64,000 nt of DNA from Cylindrobasidium torrendii FP15055 ss-10 (GCA_000934385.1 KN880441.1:1-64000), one strand, 5' to 3'. Shown: positions 11,119 to 23,982, numbered from the stretch's first letter. Program-made: numbers and translations. The notes: generated from the sequence alone by a model not told the origin.

Positions 11119-11915
11119 ATGCTCTTCTCAGCCTCTTTCATAGCCGCAGCACTTGCCCTCAACGCCCATGCCTTCACTGGCAAGGTTGCACGTATCATGC
11201 CTCTTGGTGGTAAGTGTAGAGCTACCAACTGTAGTTGAACGTAGCTCATAGACCACAGCTTCTATCACCAACGGTGTCGGCAGCAGCCACGGGAATGGCT
11301 ACCGTGATGACCTATACAACCTCCTCGCCAACGACGGAAACACCGTAAACATGGTCGGCCAGCAGAAGACGGGCGACTTCCATGATCCCGACAACGAGGG
11401 CTGGCCAGGCTACATCATCAGCCAAGTAAGTCAAGTCATGCCATGTACTCAAAAGCTGACGATGGTTCGCCAAGGTCATTGACAAGTGCCAAATATCAAT
11501 GCCCATCAACCGCCCGAATATTGTGACTATCCTTGTCGGCACCAACGATATGGTTGGGAACGTCGACGTCGCTAACGCACCAGCACGTCTCGGTACACTT
11601 ATTGACGACGTCCTTGACTGGCCATGGCTCACCACCGTCATTGTCTCTACCCTGCCTCCCAACGCCAACTCCGCCGCCAACCCTCGCATCGATGCCTACA
11701 ACGCTGCAATGGCAGGTGTCGTCCAACAGCGCGTCAATGCTGGGCGCTCCGTCATTCTCGTCGACTCCCATGCTACTGTCGGCCTTGCAGACCTGGTGGA
11801 TGGTACTCACCCGAATGATGCGGCGTACGAGCGTATGGGCAGAGTTTTCTATGATGGAATTGTACTCGCGGAGTCCAAGGGATGGCTCTGGGATGTTTAT
11901 GGCCCGGCTCCTTAG
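11119..11915 (+). CDS. Secreted SGNH hydrolase, CE3-like acetyl (xylan) esterase
   Basis: Three exons (11119-11209, 11259-11425, 11475-11915) encode 232 residues. A signal peptide (MLFSASFIAAALALNAHA) precedes RIMPLGASITNGVGSS. That is SGNH block I, with the catalytic Ser in ASIT where most members have DSIT; exon 1 ends inside this motif. Block III is LVGTNDM with the oxyanion Asn, and block V is DGTHPND with catalytic Asp and His. Order and spacing match carbohydrate esterase family 3, which deacetylates xylan. With the GH53 pair it suggests plant cell-wall degradation. The Asp-to-Ala change at block I is unusual but the nucleophile and the other catalytic residues remain. Confidence 0.85.
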
Positions 11916-12820
11916 AGATGCTTCATGACATTAGGAATATTAATGGGATTATTTAAAGAGGGTCATAATGTTATTTTGCAATGTGCAACGAGACCCGTGG
12001 GAATCAAGTGAGCCCGTTCTGAGAATGAGGGAGAGCAAGAGCGTGTGAATGAGTCCTTCGACCTTCATGTTCTTCACCAGCTTCAAACGATGTTAGAGAT
12101 CCATGACAATAAAACGCTCAGATTGTTGATGTCGACTCAGTGTCGACTTGTGATTTTAAATGCAATGGTGAACCTTTGAGTACCAGCTGGGCCCTACGGA
12201 TGCCTCTAGTTCATGGTCGATTCGGAGTCGACATGTATGGACGATTCCTCATAGAGATATCGGCGTGCGATTGTTGTAATCTTCTGCCGGAACCTGGGCA
12301 AGGCAAGGCTTCGTCTCTTGCAGCGCAGAAAAAGCAAGGTTATCTCCGGCAAAAGGGCGGGTCAGGACTTGGCAAATGGGTACTAATGTATGTATTCTTT
12401 GGGGTGACGAGGGTATACATAGAGTGAGATTGAGAGATAATCTTTAGGCATCGTTAGCAAGTGGTCGTGACGATAGAGAGGGAGAAAGAGGGATCAGAGG
12501 TAGCGGACACAAGGCCCGTAAGGTAGCTGAGATTTTTCTGCAGTGCAGACGAGTCCGCGTAAAGCCAAATGCCTCAAACATCATATACGCAGGGTGACGG
12601 TTGGAAAAGGCACTCACTATGTAGGCGACGGAGACATTGAGAGAGTCGGGGACACGAAGGTGGGAGGAAGATGGGAGGAAAAAATGCCGCCAGCTTTTTT
12701 ATCCTGATCACGGATGATACGGCCCGCTACGGCCGGCATCACCGCAAAGTATTCTAAGCCAACGCATTCTCATACCACGAAGACTAGTACTAAGCCGCCA
12801 CTGCGCTGGAAGCAAAGGCG
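11916..12820. other. Intergenic, no gene seen
   Basis: About 900 bp with only short frames. A palindrome-like stretch with the GTCGAC motif repeated (12120-12150, 12220-12240) is present. The right part is the promoter of the SEC2-like gene. Confidence 0.4.
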
Positions 12821-15717
12821 ATGGCGCAAGACGACCAAGTGCAAGAAACACATGCTACCACGAATGGCACGAACGGCACGACATCCCCAACGACCAGCGA
12901 CGACACGAATCTGAAACGAACGCGCCATGGCTCGGACGTTAATGCTCAGGACATGGTCATCGCGTCCCTGCGCTCACAAGTAGACGACCTCTTCTCGCAG
13001 GTGACACAGCTTAACGGCAAGCTCGTCAAGTCCTATGACCGTGTCTCCGATCTCGAAGACAACCTACACGTCGCTGAGACTGGGGCCCGCATATCTACCA
13101 AGAAGATCACCGAGCTAGAGGCCGAACGGACGCAGCATCTCGCCGCGCTGAACACAGGACTTCTCGTTGAGCGCCAGCATGTAACGGCGGAGCTGACGCG
13201 CTTGATGGAAAAGGCCACCGAAGAAGCGGCCCAGCGTGGACAGGCAGAATCAGCTCGCGCAGACATTGAGAAGGACCTGGACGACCTCAGCGCAACCCTG
13301 TTTGACCAGGCAAATACGATGGTGGCAGAGGCACGGTTTGCGCGGGCGCAGAGTGAGCGCAAGGTCGAGGATGCTGAGGGCTCGCTCAAGGTCGCCGAAG
13401 AGGCGGTCGCGCAAATGCAGCTGCAGATGCAGGCGTTGCAAGCAGAGAAAGAGGACGCGCAACGCATAGCAGAAGAAATGCAGATCACTATGGGCAAGGG
13501 CAAGTGGGCTCAACGTTCACAACCGTCGATTGCCCTCCCGCCATTACGCCTGCTTTGCTCCCATCTCCCGTACCAGGAATTCCTGCTCTTCGTCGCCCAC
13601 CTCCGCACACTCCATCTCTCGACAGCATCGCCACCAGCTATGTCCACACTTTTGCCACTACCATTCATTGCTCGATTGACAAACGAGGACTCGTTAGTTT
13701 GTCTAGTCATGCCCATAACATACTCTAATGCATCTTCAGTGAACCAAGTCTTCGCCTCGACATTGCACCTTCCCTTAACTGGCTCTCACGTCGCACGGTC
13801 TTGTCCGCTATCCACCATGGGCAGCTCAGCATCGAGCCAGTATCCTCGAGTCTCATCCACCAAGAGTCATTTTTCGCGAACCAAGGCAATCCTGCGACCC
13901 CGCTTCTCTGCGCACTTTGTGGTGAACCGGTTTTCCCTTCCACCTCCACCCCTGCAAGCCATAACCGGTTTGGGTCTTGGTCGTCGTCCATCCTGAAGAA
14001 GTACACCATGAACGGCAACGCTACTCCGCCTATGACCCCGCCGCCATTACCTGACAGTGCCCCCGAGCAGGTCTATGTCTTTCGTGTCTCTTCCCCGACT
14101 GCTCTTCCTGGCGCTGGACTTCCGGGTCTCAACAACCTTAATATCCGCAGCACCAGCCACTCTCCCTCAAATTCGACAACAGCAGCGAACAGCCAGCCGC
14201 ATACGATTACAACCTACGCCTTGTGCACCAATGGCTGGTGTCTGACGCGTTTGAGACAGACATGCACTCTCTGGGCATTTGTTCGTGCAAATATTGTGGA
14301 GAAGGTCTGGGAGGAGGAAGTTCCGAACTTGCCTGTGGTATCGCCTCCGTCGACGCCGGCCGAACCACCGCCGACACCCCGGCGTCTGTGGGCCGCACTG
14401 AGCTGGGGTGGCAAGGAGAAGGAGAAGGAGAAGGAGAAAGAAAAGGCGCCGGAGGAGCATATTTTGGATGAGAAGATGCGGGCCAAGGAGAAGGAATTTC
14501 AGGCGAACAAGAACAAGCCTCTACCACCGCCTGCTCATCCCAATGTCATCCGTGCACCGAAGCCAGTACCTGCCCTTCCTCCAAGGAATGACAATCGCAG
14601 AGTGCCACCGCCTTTCCTGAAGTCGACTTCGCCTATTGCCCACACTCATTCGCCACTCGATGATGCGCCATCGCGTCAGTCACCTGGCACTCCCGACCAT
14701 GTTGCCGAGGAGGTTACGCCAGGAAAAGATGATGCCGAGAAGGTAGACGAGAAGCTAGTTTCGGAGCCACCTCCAACGGACGAGAAGGCTGAAGATGACA
14801 GTGCTGGGATACCGGAGGATCCGACAACTGTTGCGGCCGTGCATGTTCCTCTGCCCCCCAGTCGACCTGCAACGCCCATCTCTCCTGCTGGTGCGCCTCC
14901 CCCGATACCAAAGCGGGCTGCACGAAGACCTCTATCCGCTATCATGCACCCCTCACGGCCTGGGACGCCTTCAATGCTACGCACCTCTTTGGATAGCCCT
15001 AAGGAGGGTAACGAGGAGAAGAAGGTGCCGGAGGTTACGGCACAGACGGCGACACCTGTGGACACTGCCCAACCTGAACTGCCGGTCCCCGCTGCTGTGG
15101 CCTCTAGTGCGCCGCCTCTGCCAGCGAGGCGCATGCCGAGAGGGCCAAGGGGCCCTAGCCCAACGATAACTCCCTCGACGTCAGAGGTCAACCTTCTTGA
15201 GGAGAAGGACGATGTGTTCAGCGACGGTCCGGGGAGCAAGAAGGAGGACAACACGGCAGATGAGCAGAAGGAAGAACACCATGATGAGTCTCAAACGGTG
15301 TCGCCATCTCATTCGGACGAGTTCAAGGATGCGCAGGAAGAGCCTGACCACGCCGACGCCGATGACCACCACGACACCGAGTCTATCTTCGACGCTGACG
15401 ACCCTGATGTGCATCATCGCCACGAACGAAGAGACACAATTCGAGCACAGTCGCGGGTTGTTAGTCGACAGACCAGTCCGAGTGGCAGCGCAATCGAGAA
15501 GCCTGAAGTCCGTGTGTTCAGTGACGATAAGCGACGGCTGTCTACCGACACGAATATGTTCTCTCATCCTGACGACTTGGGCTTTGTTGATGAGCCTGAC
15601 GACGACGATGAAATTGGCAAGTACATTGGTAATGCGACATGGGAGGAGAGGACTTGGAGGGACTTGGTCAAGATCAAGGAGGAGTTGTTTTTGGCAAGGG
15701 TTGGTGCGTCCCGTTGA
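12821..15717 (+). CDS. SEC2: Sec2-type Rab guanine-nucleotide exchange factor
   Basis: Two exons (12821-13692 and 13740-15717, 47 bp intron) encode 949 residues. Residues about 45-225 are a long coiled coil (VIASLRSQVDDLFSQVTQLN through VAEEAVAQMQLQMQALQAEK). It corresponds to the Sec2 GEF domain, which activates the exocytic Rab Sec4 on secretory vesicles. The conserved region after it is PYQEFLLFVAHLRTL, then LRLDIAPSLNWLSRRTVLSA, a Cys-rich block (LLCALCGEPVF) and WCLTRLRQTCTLWAFVRANI. The splice at NEDS|EPSLRLD restores the family consensus. A Pro/Glu/Lys-rich disordered tail with a KEKEKE run (about residues 495-510) leads to a conserved-looking end, EIGKYIGNATWEERTWRDLV. A short segment around 13500-13570 reads less well and may hide a further intron. 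Confidence 0.85.
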
Positions 15718-16128
15718 GCTTTGGGAGTAATACGTACGTGCTCGGTTTTTTACATGTCAGTATACGTTACCTTTGATTTGGTACTCCTGCAATCCCTATC
15801 TATTGTACGATGCGTACATACATACATACCTCTATATCTTAGTGGACAGTGTTGATTTTGTTGTTCTTTCTTGGGCCTGTTTGTGTGAACGACTCGCTCT
15901 TATCAGTAAAGTCAGCCTATGAGTCTAATCTCGTTGCCTTTGTCCATGTCACGGAATCTTCCTGTTAACACTCACTGCATAGTCAATGCGTACTACACTG
16001 CACAACATCGCAAAGGAACTTTGCAGTCCGGGCAATGGAGTGCCACTGATCGAGAGCGCACAGCCACTCGGGCCGTCGTAAACGGATCTTGGGCCCGGTC
16101 AATTCGAGCAGAGTCAGCACTGACCATC
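15718..16128. other. Intergenic, promoter of the BI-1 family gene
   Basis: About 410 bp with no gene. A short ACATACATAC microsatellite lies near 15818-15830. Confidence 0.4.
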
Positions 16129-17301
16129 ATGAGCTCACAAACGCAGTATCCTATCCCGCCGCCCTCCTACGGCGCTACTCCTTCTTCTCCCCGCAAGAGC
16201 AACGACAGCGCGCGCGAGCCGCTTCTCCCTCAGGGTCAATCGTCTCACAGCAATGGAGGGGCTTTCTACGAGCAACCAGAATTCGGCGATCTTCCAGATG
16301 ATTTCAAGGTGCGCCGCAAACTCGTTTGGATGGACCAGACCAGCAGACTAACTGGAAATTCAAGTATGGCGTTAATGTCGCGGACAGTGCACCCGCTATT
16401 CGACTCGCATTTGTGAGGAAGGTGTACACCATTCTATGTGCGTATACATAAGCGCTTACAGGCCAGCGCCCTTGGGACTGACTCTTTTCATCCGCAGTAT
16501 GCCAAATCGTAAGCACCTTCACCCGGGCTGTGTCTTGAGACTTGGATGCTGAAGTACGCCCAGCTTGCAACATGTATAGTGTCTGGCGCACTCTCCCAGT
16601 CGTTCGACACCGTCATCTGGGTACAGATGCAGTACGTCCCCACATCTGCATCCCATCTACGTGCTCAAGCGCTTCACCAGCTCCTGGGCATTCTACATCC
16701 CACTCTTCGGAACTCTGATAAACTTGGGCGTGTTATTCTGGAAGCGTCATAGCCATCCCTGGAACCTTCTCCTCCTTTCGACATTCACTCTTCTCGAGGC
16801 GTTCACCCTTGGTATTGCCATTGCGTTTTACGACGTCAAGATTGTTATTCAGGCGCTACTCATCACCCTCGGTGTCTTCATCGGCCTGACGCTCTTTACC
16901 TTCCAATCGAGATGGGATTTCGAGGGCTTGGGCCCCTTCCTGTTTGGTGGACTCGTTGCACTTCGTATGTCTCGCGTCACTTTCCTTCGCCTGTATATGC
17001 TAATGTGGACATGTAGTCATGACGGGCCTCATCGGCGTCTTCTTCCCCTTCAGCCAAACGATGGACCTGGTCATGGCCATTGGGGGCTGCCTCTTGTTCA
17101 GCGGGTATGTTGTATACGACACTTACCTTATTAACAAGCGCCTCTCTCCCGACGAGTTCATTCTTGGCTCGATTAGCCTTTACCTCGACTTCATCAATCT
17201 CTGTGAGTTCATTATTCCCCGCACAGGTTCGAGCCTGGAACTGATTGGTGGACACAGTCTTGAATATCCTTCGTCTGCTGAATAACATGGAGGAGCGTTG
17301 A
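16129..17301 (+). CDS. BAX inhibitor-1 (TMBIM) family membrane protein
   Basis: This is a multi-exon gene. Exon 1 gives a Pro/Ser-rich cytosolic head (YPIPPPSYGATPSSPRK). The frame then continues YGVNVADSAPAIRLAFVRKVY, the signature start of the TMBIM fold. Hydrophobic segments follow: SSWAFYIPLFGTLINLGVLF, NLLLLSTFTLLEAFTLGIA, IVIQALLITLGVFIGLTLFT and FLFGGLVAL. The next exon encodes MTGLIGVFFPF, GGCLLFSGYVVYDTYLINKR and LSPDEFILGSISLYLDFINL, and the last ends LRLLNNMEER. Members sit in ER, Golgi or vacuole membranes and modulate calcium leak and cell death. I place introns near 16306-16375, 16436-16498, 16510-16570, 16620-16670, 16964-17017 and 17203-17258; the middle ones are approximate. 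A decayed copy of its last exons lies at 19398-19605. Confidence 0.85.
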
Positions 17302-17550
17302 ATGTATTACTGGATATCCTCAATATGCATGCCTTGATTTGATTTTGTATTCTACGCGCTGGAATAGGACTATTTGTGTATCTGAACAAAAGTCTGGTCC
17401 ATCAGGCATCCTAGACATACGTGCAAAGCAGCTCGCTAGTTAATGCATGACTATTCGATTGCTGGGGACCGTTTGCCAATGCACCATGAGACTTATTCAC
17501 CGAAAACTATAGTCCCGACCTCCCAAGCCTCTTGGTATCGCCAACTAGCA

Positions 17551-19207
17551 TTAATAGCTAGAGAGCTCAATCCCAAATGCGACTGCAAGCCGGACATAAC
17601 TGTAGATGAGGGTTAGCTCTCCGAGTCTTTTGCCATATGCGAGATAGCACGAACTGGTACAAATGCTCAAAGGAAAACTCGCTAGAGACGTCCAATGTGT
17701 CGTGCGTTGTGTGGACATCTTGCACGAACATTATTAACTCAATATAAGGACAAGGTATCAGTGCACGCACTTTTCTGATTCATGTCTTCCCACTGCGCCT
17801 CTGTTGAATGGCATGCCTGGTAACCCGCCTTTGCCCAGCTTGCATGGTCGCTCAGAGACCAAGGCATCGGGTACTTGCTCTCTGAGCACGGAATCTCGAC
17901 TATGCCAATCCCAGTGAGATGTCTGAACAGATCGCTGGAAGAGTATGTACTGACTGTATTTGTCAATAAGCTTCTTCTGGAACTCGATGAGCGCTGGGTC
18001 GGTACCCAGCATCACGTTGAGAGTCTCTTCCGTACCCGCAGCAACCCATGCCTTGATGAAATTGAGCTTGTTATACCAGGAAAAAGCATAAAATGGCTTA
18101 CAACGGTATCAAACTGGATCATTCCTTTGACCTGGCGTTGGCCCAGCTCGTAGAGGGCAACCACTGCCAATGACCCCAGAAGACCGCCTTCTTCAGCAGC
18201 GTAGAGATGAAATTCGAGAGGAGTGACGGGGATGTATCCAGACTCCAGGATAGCTATACGAGCCATTGGTTTGTTTCAATGCGAAGTTTGAGACCTAATG
18301 GACATTGGGACGTACAGCGAAGGGCTTCGAGCACAGCTACGGTCCCGGATCCGTCGTCATCTGCATGGGCTCAACTCCTAGACCGTTGTGAATGGTGACT
18401 TAAACTCACCAGCACCAGGCGCGGGATAGAAAGGGTTCTCCGTATTGATACTATCACAGTGGGCCCCCACAATAGTCGTAGGGTCAGTTAACTCAGCGCC
18501 TGCAGGTGCAATGCGCACAATCTAATAAAGACCATAGAGTAAGTGTGTCGGTTGTGGTCCTTGTTCGTGTGTGCATACCACGGAAGTCTGCAACCACGGG
18601 TGCTGCAGACGCGTCACTTTGACGAGAGGCTTCACACTTTCCGGCGCGTATACATCGACATACTCATCGACTTTATCAGCCAGCCACTCTGAGCTAGCCT
18701 TCCCGGTGAACGAATTGTAATACCTCGTCGTGTACGACGAGAAATGTGCCAGTGTCGTCTCAAGGTTGTCCTTTTGAATTAGGTCTAACGCGTTGTGTAC
18801 TGCGTCCGTCGCGTTTGGATGCTCGGGATAAGTGTATTGTTCCTTCTTGTAAATCCCAATGAACGGATTGTCAGTGCTGTAGGAATGAATGCGTAAGCCG
18901 GTGGCAACGACCAAGGAATTGTAGGCGCACATATCGAAGAAGAATTTGCCCTGGCGCTTGGCTTCGAGCTTCTCAGCCTCTGTCATCCATGCAGTGGGTT
19001 CCTCAGACGAGAACTCGATGAGACGCTTTGCGTTGAAGTCGAAATCTACGGAACACGGCCTTCAACTTCAAAAGGCATGTCGAGTGATGCGAAGGGTCAC
19101 GAACCAGAGGGAACATTGAGCGACCATTCCTCGAATTTCTCTTGTGTGTGTTGCCCAAGAGCGTACGGAAGAAGATAGAGCAGAGCACCCAGATAAGAGA
19201 CCAACAT
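17551..19207 (-). CDS. Secreted M28 zinc aminopeptidase, copy 1
   Basis: This reads leftwards from a signal peptide ([18 protein letters not shown]) through about seven exons. After the first intron the frame is [20 protein letters not shown], then a long segment ending [18 protein letters not shown]. The M28 metal site is complete: HCDS in VGAHCDSIN, the second Asp in GADDDGSGT, the Glu pair in [11 protein letters not shown], an Asp in [11 protein letters not shown], and the last His in [13 protein letters not shown]. The C-terminus is [11 protein letters not shown], then FSFEHF spliced to [15 protein letters not shown], with TAA at 17551-17553. These enzymes trim N-terminal residues from peptides outside the cell or in the vacuole. 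It is a tandem paralogue of the gene at 19759-21409. The last two splice choices rest on agreement between copies. Confidence 0.85.
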
Positions 19208-19397
19208 GAGAGTTAGAGGGTGAGTTGCGCGCTTCGAAGGCGGCCAGGGGAACAAGCACGGCATGCGGTGATTCAGATTGCGAAAGTATAGGTGATATTT
19301 GTATCTTGCAGTAGGCGCACGCAGCTGATAACGCACTCAGCAGCCATAGCTGAGGCTGGCCACGCTCATGGTAGTGACAGTATCACTGGGTCAGGGC
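19208..19397. other. Promoter region of M28 copy 1
   Basis: This is the 190 bp between the M28 copy 1 start and the BI-1 relic. It resembles the sequence upstream of copy 2 (21410-21500), as expected if promoters were duplicated with the genes. Confidence 0.45.
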
Positions 19398-19605
19398 CGG
19401 CTTCCTCTTGTTCAGCGGGTATGTTGTATACGATACTTACCACATAACAATTGCCTCTCGCCCGACAAGTTCATCCTTGGCTGCATTAGCCTTGATCTCG
19501 ACTCCATCAACCGCCGCTAGTCCTTTCTGTCCACGCACATTAACGTGACACTGGTGAGTACAGTCCTCAATATCCTCCGTCTGCCCAACGTTGAACTATA
19601 TCTCC
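19398..19605 (+). pseudogene. Decayed copy of the BI-1 gene 3' exons
   Basis: The stretch beginning CCTCTTGTTCAGCGGGTATG matches the penultimate exon of the BI-1 family gene (17090-17200) with scattered substitutions. It still encodes LLFSGYVVYDTY, then a stop replaces INKR. A weak match to the last exon (CTCAATATCCTCCGTCTG) follows near 19568-19590. It has no 5' part and is broken by stops, so it cannot make the protein. It sits between the two M28 copies exactly where a duplicated BI-1 tail would lie if BI-1 3' end plus M28 was copied as a unit. Confidence 0.8.
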
Positions 19606-19758
19606 CAAAATGCACACCTTGATTTGCTGTTGTAGTAAGACTATTGGTTTATCTGGATGAGAGCACTGCCTGGACGCTGGAACTTCCAAGGCTGTCATAG
19701 ATAAATGCATGGTCTTGTCCCTTCGAGCGTCTTAGTATTGTACATCCATGTAGCCGCA

Positions 19759-21409
19759 TCAATAACTAGAAAGCTCGATCCCAAATGCGATTGCAAGCCG
19801 GACGTAACTATAGATTAGTTAGCTCGCGCCGAGTGCCATACGCGAGATAGCACGAACTGATACAAATGTTCAAAGGAAAACTCGTCAGAGACGTCCGATG
19901 TGTCGTGCGTTGTATGGACATCTTGCACAAGGATTATTACACCGATCCAGGGTAAGGTATGAGCGTACGTACTATTCTTGTTCATGTCTTCCCACCGCGC
20001 CTCTGTTGAATGGCATGCTTGGTACCCTGCCTTCGCCCAGCTTGCATGGTCGCTCGAGGGTCCCCGATGCAGCCAAGTGGGGTACTCGCTCTCTGAGTAC
20101 GGAATCTCGACTACAAAATCCGAGTGAGATCTCTGAACTGATTGATGGTTGGGTATGTACATACCATATTCGTCAATGAGCTTCTTCTGAAACTCGATGA
20201 GCGCTGGGTCGGTACCCAGCATCACGTTGAGCGCCTCTTTCGTACCCGCGGCAACCCATGCCTTGTCGGGAATGAGCTTGTCATGTCAAGGAAGAGCATG
20301 AGATGGCTTACGAGAGTGTCGAACTGGATCATTCCCTTGACCTGGCGTTGGGCTAGCTCGTACAATGCAACCACTGCCTGCGACCCCAGAAGACCGCCTT
20401 CTTCACCAGCGTAGAAATGGAATTCTAAAGGAGTAACGGGGATGTACCCAGACTCCAGGATAGCTAAGTATATGAGCTTTGGTGCCAATGCGCTGAAGTT
20501 GGGATCTCAAGATGAGACGTACAGCGAAGGGCTTCGAGCAAAGTTACGGTCCCAGACCCGTCGTCATCTGTGTGAAATTCAGGTCATCGACTATTGTTGA
20601 TGGTGGCTTGTACTCGCCAGCACCAGGCGCGGGATAGAAAGGGTTCTCCCCGTTGATACTGTCACAGTGGGCTGCCACAATGGTTGTAGGGTCGGTCAAA
20701 TCAGCGCCTGCAGGCGCGATGCGCACAATCTGAGAGCCGTATAGTCAGTTACCTGTGGCGCTATCTACCTGTATGTGTGCATACCACGGAAGTCTGCAAC
20801 CATGGGTGCTGCAGATGCGTCACTTCGACGAGTGGCTTCACGCTCTTCGACGCGTATACATCGACATACTCATCGACTTTGTCGGCCAGCCACTCTGAGC
20901 TAGCCTTCCCGGTGAACGAATTGTAATACCTCGTCGTATACGACGAGAAATGGGCCAGTGTCGTCTCGAGGTTGTCCGTTTGGATTAGATTCAACGTGTT
21001 GTGCACTGCGTCTGTCGCGTTTGGACGCTTGGGATAAGTGAATTGTTCTTTTTTGGATAGCCCAATGAACGGGTTGTCGGTGCTGTATGAGTGAATGCGT
21101 AAGTCAGTGATAATGACCAACGAATTGTGGGCGCACATATCAAAGAAGAATTTGCCCTGACGCTTGGCTTCGAGCTTCTCGGCCTCTGTCATCCATACTG
21201 TGGGGTCCTCGGGGGAAAACTCGATGAGACGCTTTGCGTTGAAGTCGAAATCTACGAAACGGCCTCAGCTTCAAGAGACTATCCAACATCGCAGAGGGTA
21301 ACAAACCAGAGGGTATATTGAGCGACCAGGCCTCTAATGTCTCTTGTGCATGTTGCCCAAAAGCGTACGGAAGAAGAGGGAGGAGAGCACCCAGATAAAA
21401 GACCAACAT
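19759..21409 (-). CDS. Secreted M28 zinc aminopeptidase, copy 2
   Basis: This has the same architecture as copy 1: signal peptide [18 protein letters not shown], then [13 protein letters not shown] and the segment ending [18 protein letters not shown]. The metal site is intact: [12 protein letters not shown], the DDDGSG block, [23 protein letters not shown] and [15 protein letters not shown]. The metal-site block reads AGEEGG in place of AAEEGG. One intron (GTATGTAC...TTTTGTAG) joins DEY to [11 protein letters not shown]. The end is [21 protein letters not shown] with TGA at 19759-19761. The copies differ by many substitutions spread through exons and introns, so the duplication is not recent. 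Both look functional. Together they may broaden substrate range or raise secreted peptidase dose (inference). Confidence 0.85.
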
Positions 21410-23982
21410 GAGAGTCAGAAGGTGAGCTGCGCGCTGTGCAGGCGGCCAGGGGAATAAGCACGGCGCATGTGGTGATTAGATTGCGACAGAACAAGTGATA
21501 TTGATCTGTTCTGACAGTACAACCTTTGATCACAGTCGGCGTTGTCTGACACCGCTTGCCTTCTGACTTCAAACTCCCCGCGAGATATTCTCTTAGTCCA
21601 GTGATCCACAAGCTGGTCTCCCGAAATCCTCGAGGCAATGACTACCATGCACGGTTATCGAGGTGGACTTATCGGCTAGTTCATACCACTACCATGCGCC
21701 CTAGCACATAAAGACAGGATTTGCTGCCAGCTTCCAGCATTTCAACACTCCGAATAAACGGCCTGGTTCATCGTCCAGCCATAACACCATCCTTCACCGA
21801 GGCTATCACCAACTACACCACCAAGTCTCTGACGCGTTCATCAACACTGGCGATGCAATGGACAGTACTTAAACAAAGTTGGCTCTGCGAACCTCTTGAA
21901 GTACGACTCCACATTTCTCTTTGGCGCGCTGTCGGTTCTAACAAACACCTTGAAGCTATGCGAAAACTGAAGCAAGCCATCCAGTGCTCCCAAGGTCGCG
22001 GCAGGTGACCTGCCCAAGTCGTCGCTGTCGAGAGCCTTGGTCACAGGTCTGGTTCTTGCTACCAACAACTCGGCTGTCCGCCTTGCCAAGGCCTCGCACA
22101 CCTCATATATGGCGCCAAATTCACGAAGGAGACGCTTGATGCCCAGGACTATACACATACCGCATCGCCAACACCATCCGGACATGCGCGCTTCACTCTG
22201 TGGGCATTGTGTAATTCAACTATCAAGCCTAGTCTTGATGCGACTGCCAACCACGAGTCGACTGCCGACCCCTGCCAGGAAGCTACTGTTATTTCTCATT
22301 CGTCGGGATGGATCAGCGGGAATGGGCTGCTCCCGCTCACTCGTTCATTGCCGGATACCGCACGGTCTTGATGAGCCACCCTCCCGTCTTCTATGTCACG
22401 TCTGCGTGTGAGTTGGATCCTTCACCTACCCTGAAGCGTGCGAGTCCTGATGTGCATTTCTAGCTTGTACAGCTGCCTCTCCTTCGATTGATTCAATTGG
22501 GGTCGGGAAACGTCTGCGAGCTCATCGAGATATCTCCTGCGCCATCTGGAGCTTGGAGTGAAACAGAGAGTGGCCATGTCGCGGGCAGTTGTTAAACAAG
22601 GTACCTGCGGGGTCGAGAAGGTACGCGCTTTCAGAGTCCGTCCTACCCTCCTCCCGATGCTCACTGCTTGCAGAACTCATCATGTCCAAGATTGTCCCGT
22701 CTTCAATGACATCAAAGCCCGCTTCTGCTGTCTATAACATCGTCAACTTCAACCATAATACGGAGACCAAATGGACATGAGGGATCTCATCGACCGGACT
22801 CCACTTGACTTGAGGATGTCGTCGGTGTCGAGGTCGACCCCGCTGCATAGGATGTTTGGCAGGCTCCGCGATGAGCAATTGGGATTCTTCAAAGAGTTCG
22901 CGTCCAGCCAATCGATTATCTTCAACTTCAAGACGAACGGAGGAGACACAACTGAAGTGGGGAGGCTCCAGTTCTCCTCCCATTGCAATTACAACAAGCA
23001 TCTGTCGCGAAGCTTGTGGATTGGATTGGACACAGGCTGGAGAAAGACTGGATCCGTGCCGCGATCTCGTTATACCTACTTGTATTGACTGTACTACTTG
23101 GAAGCGACTATAGTAGTCTTTGTGGATCGCGCGATGTGATCCATCGTCCGAGTCTTCGCCTACACCTTCGCCTTCAACTGGGCTCGAGATCTGAGAACGC
23201 ATAACATTGGATGAAAGAGTCCTTGCCCTCTCCCTGGTCCGCATGGGTATAAGCCAATGGCGCGACGTACCTCAGAAGACCTCTGTCATCATCAAATACA
23301 TAGAACATTCTCGATTGAAGGCCAAGATCGTCACTCAACTTGTAACGACGAGTGTGGAGTGCCTTGTTCGGCCTTTGCCTTGTCAATTCATCGTTCATGA
23401 TGTGTTCAAAGCTGTTTGGTTTATTACCACGAACTTGATCCCATCCAGCAGTGTGAAAAGCCGACATTGCTGTTCTGCTACCACTTGCTACCGCCAACAA
23501 GTTGCCATCTTCGCCAGTCTGCCCTATTTCGACTGGAACCTTCTTGAGGGCCTACTGGAAATTTCCTGGATCCCCGACGTTTTCCTCCTCCCGCCATATT
23601 GCTCGGGATAGCCATGACCTCGTCCCATCTATGCGCATACCACGACATACCCTTGCATTTGTACGCCTCTTTCCCTGGCACATCGTTCGATGTGAGATGC
23701 TGACTTTCATGGAGCGACGGGACTTCCTCGGACGGGTTGGACTTTCCCAAAGTCCTCAATGTGATTCAGACGACTCCGTGGACTCCACCTTTGTCTGTGT
23801 AGTGAGTACCATGCCTCTTCTCGTGACTCCTCCCCCACATCCACCCCCACGTCCACATTCGCGTCCGATGACCATATTCGTGCCCGTACATCCTCGTCTG
23901 AATGCTCAGTCCACCGTTCTGTACATGCCCACCTTCGCCCATGTCCATAGTGATATCGCCGAGCTGACAAGATGCTCGCAGC
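21410..23982. other. Long region with broken coding signal
   Basis: Several stretches look translated but do not join into a credible protein. Near 22100-22350 one frame reads IYGAKFTKETLDAQDYTYT and continues to SGWISGNGLLPLTRSLP before a stop. An earlier frame near 21810-21960 reads LLKYDSTFLFGALSVLTNT. At 22771-23100 and 23500-24000 there are competing frames on both strands. This may be one or more decayed genes or a fast-evolving multi-exon gene that I cannot splice by eye. I recognise no family. Confidence 0.35.
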
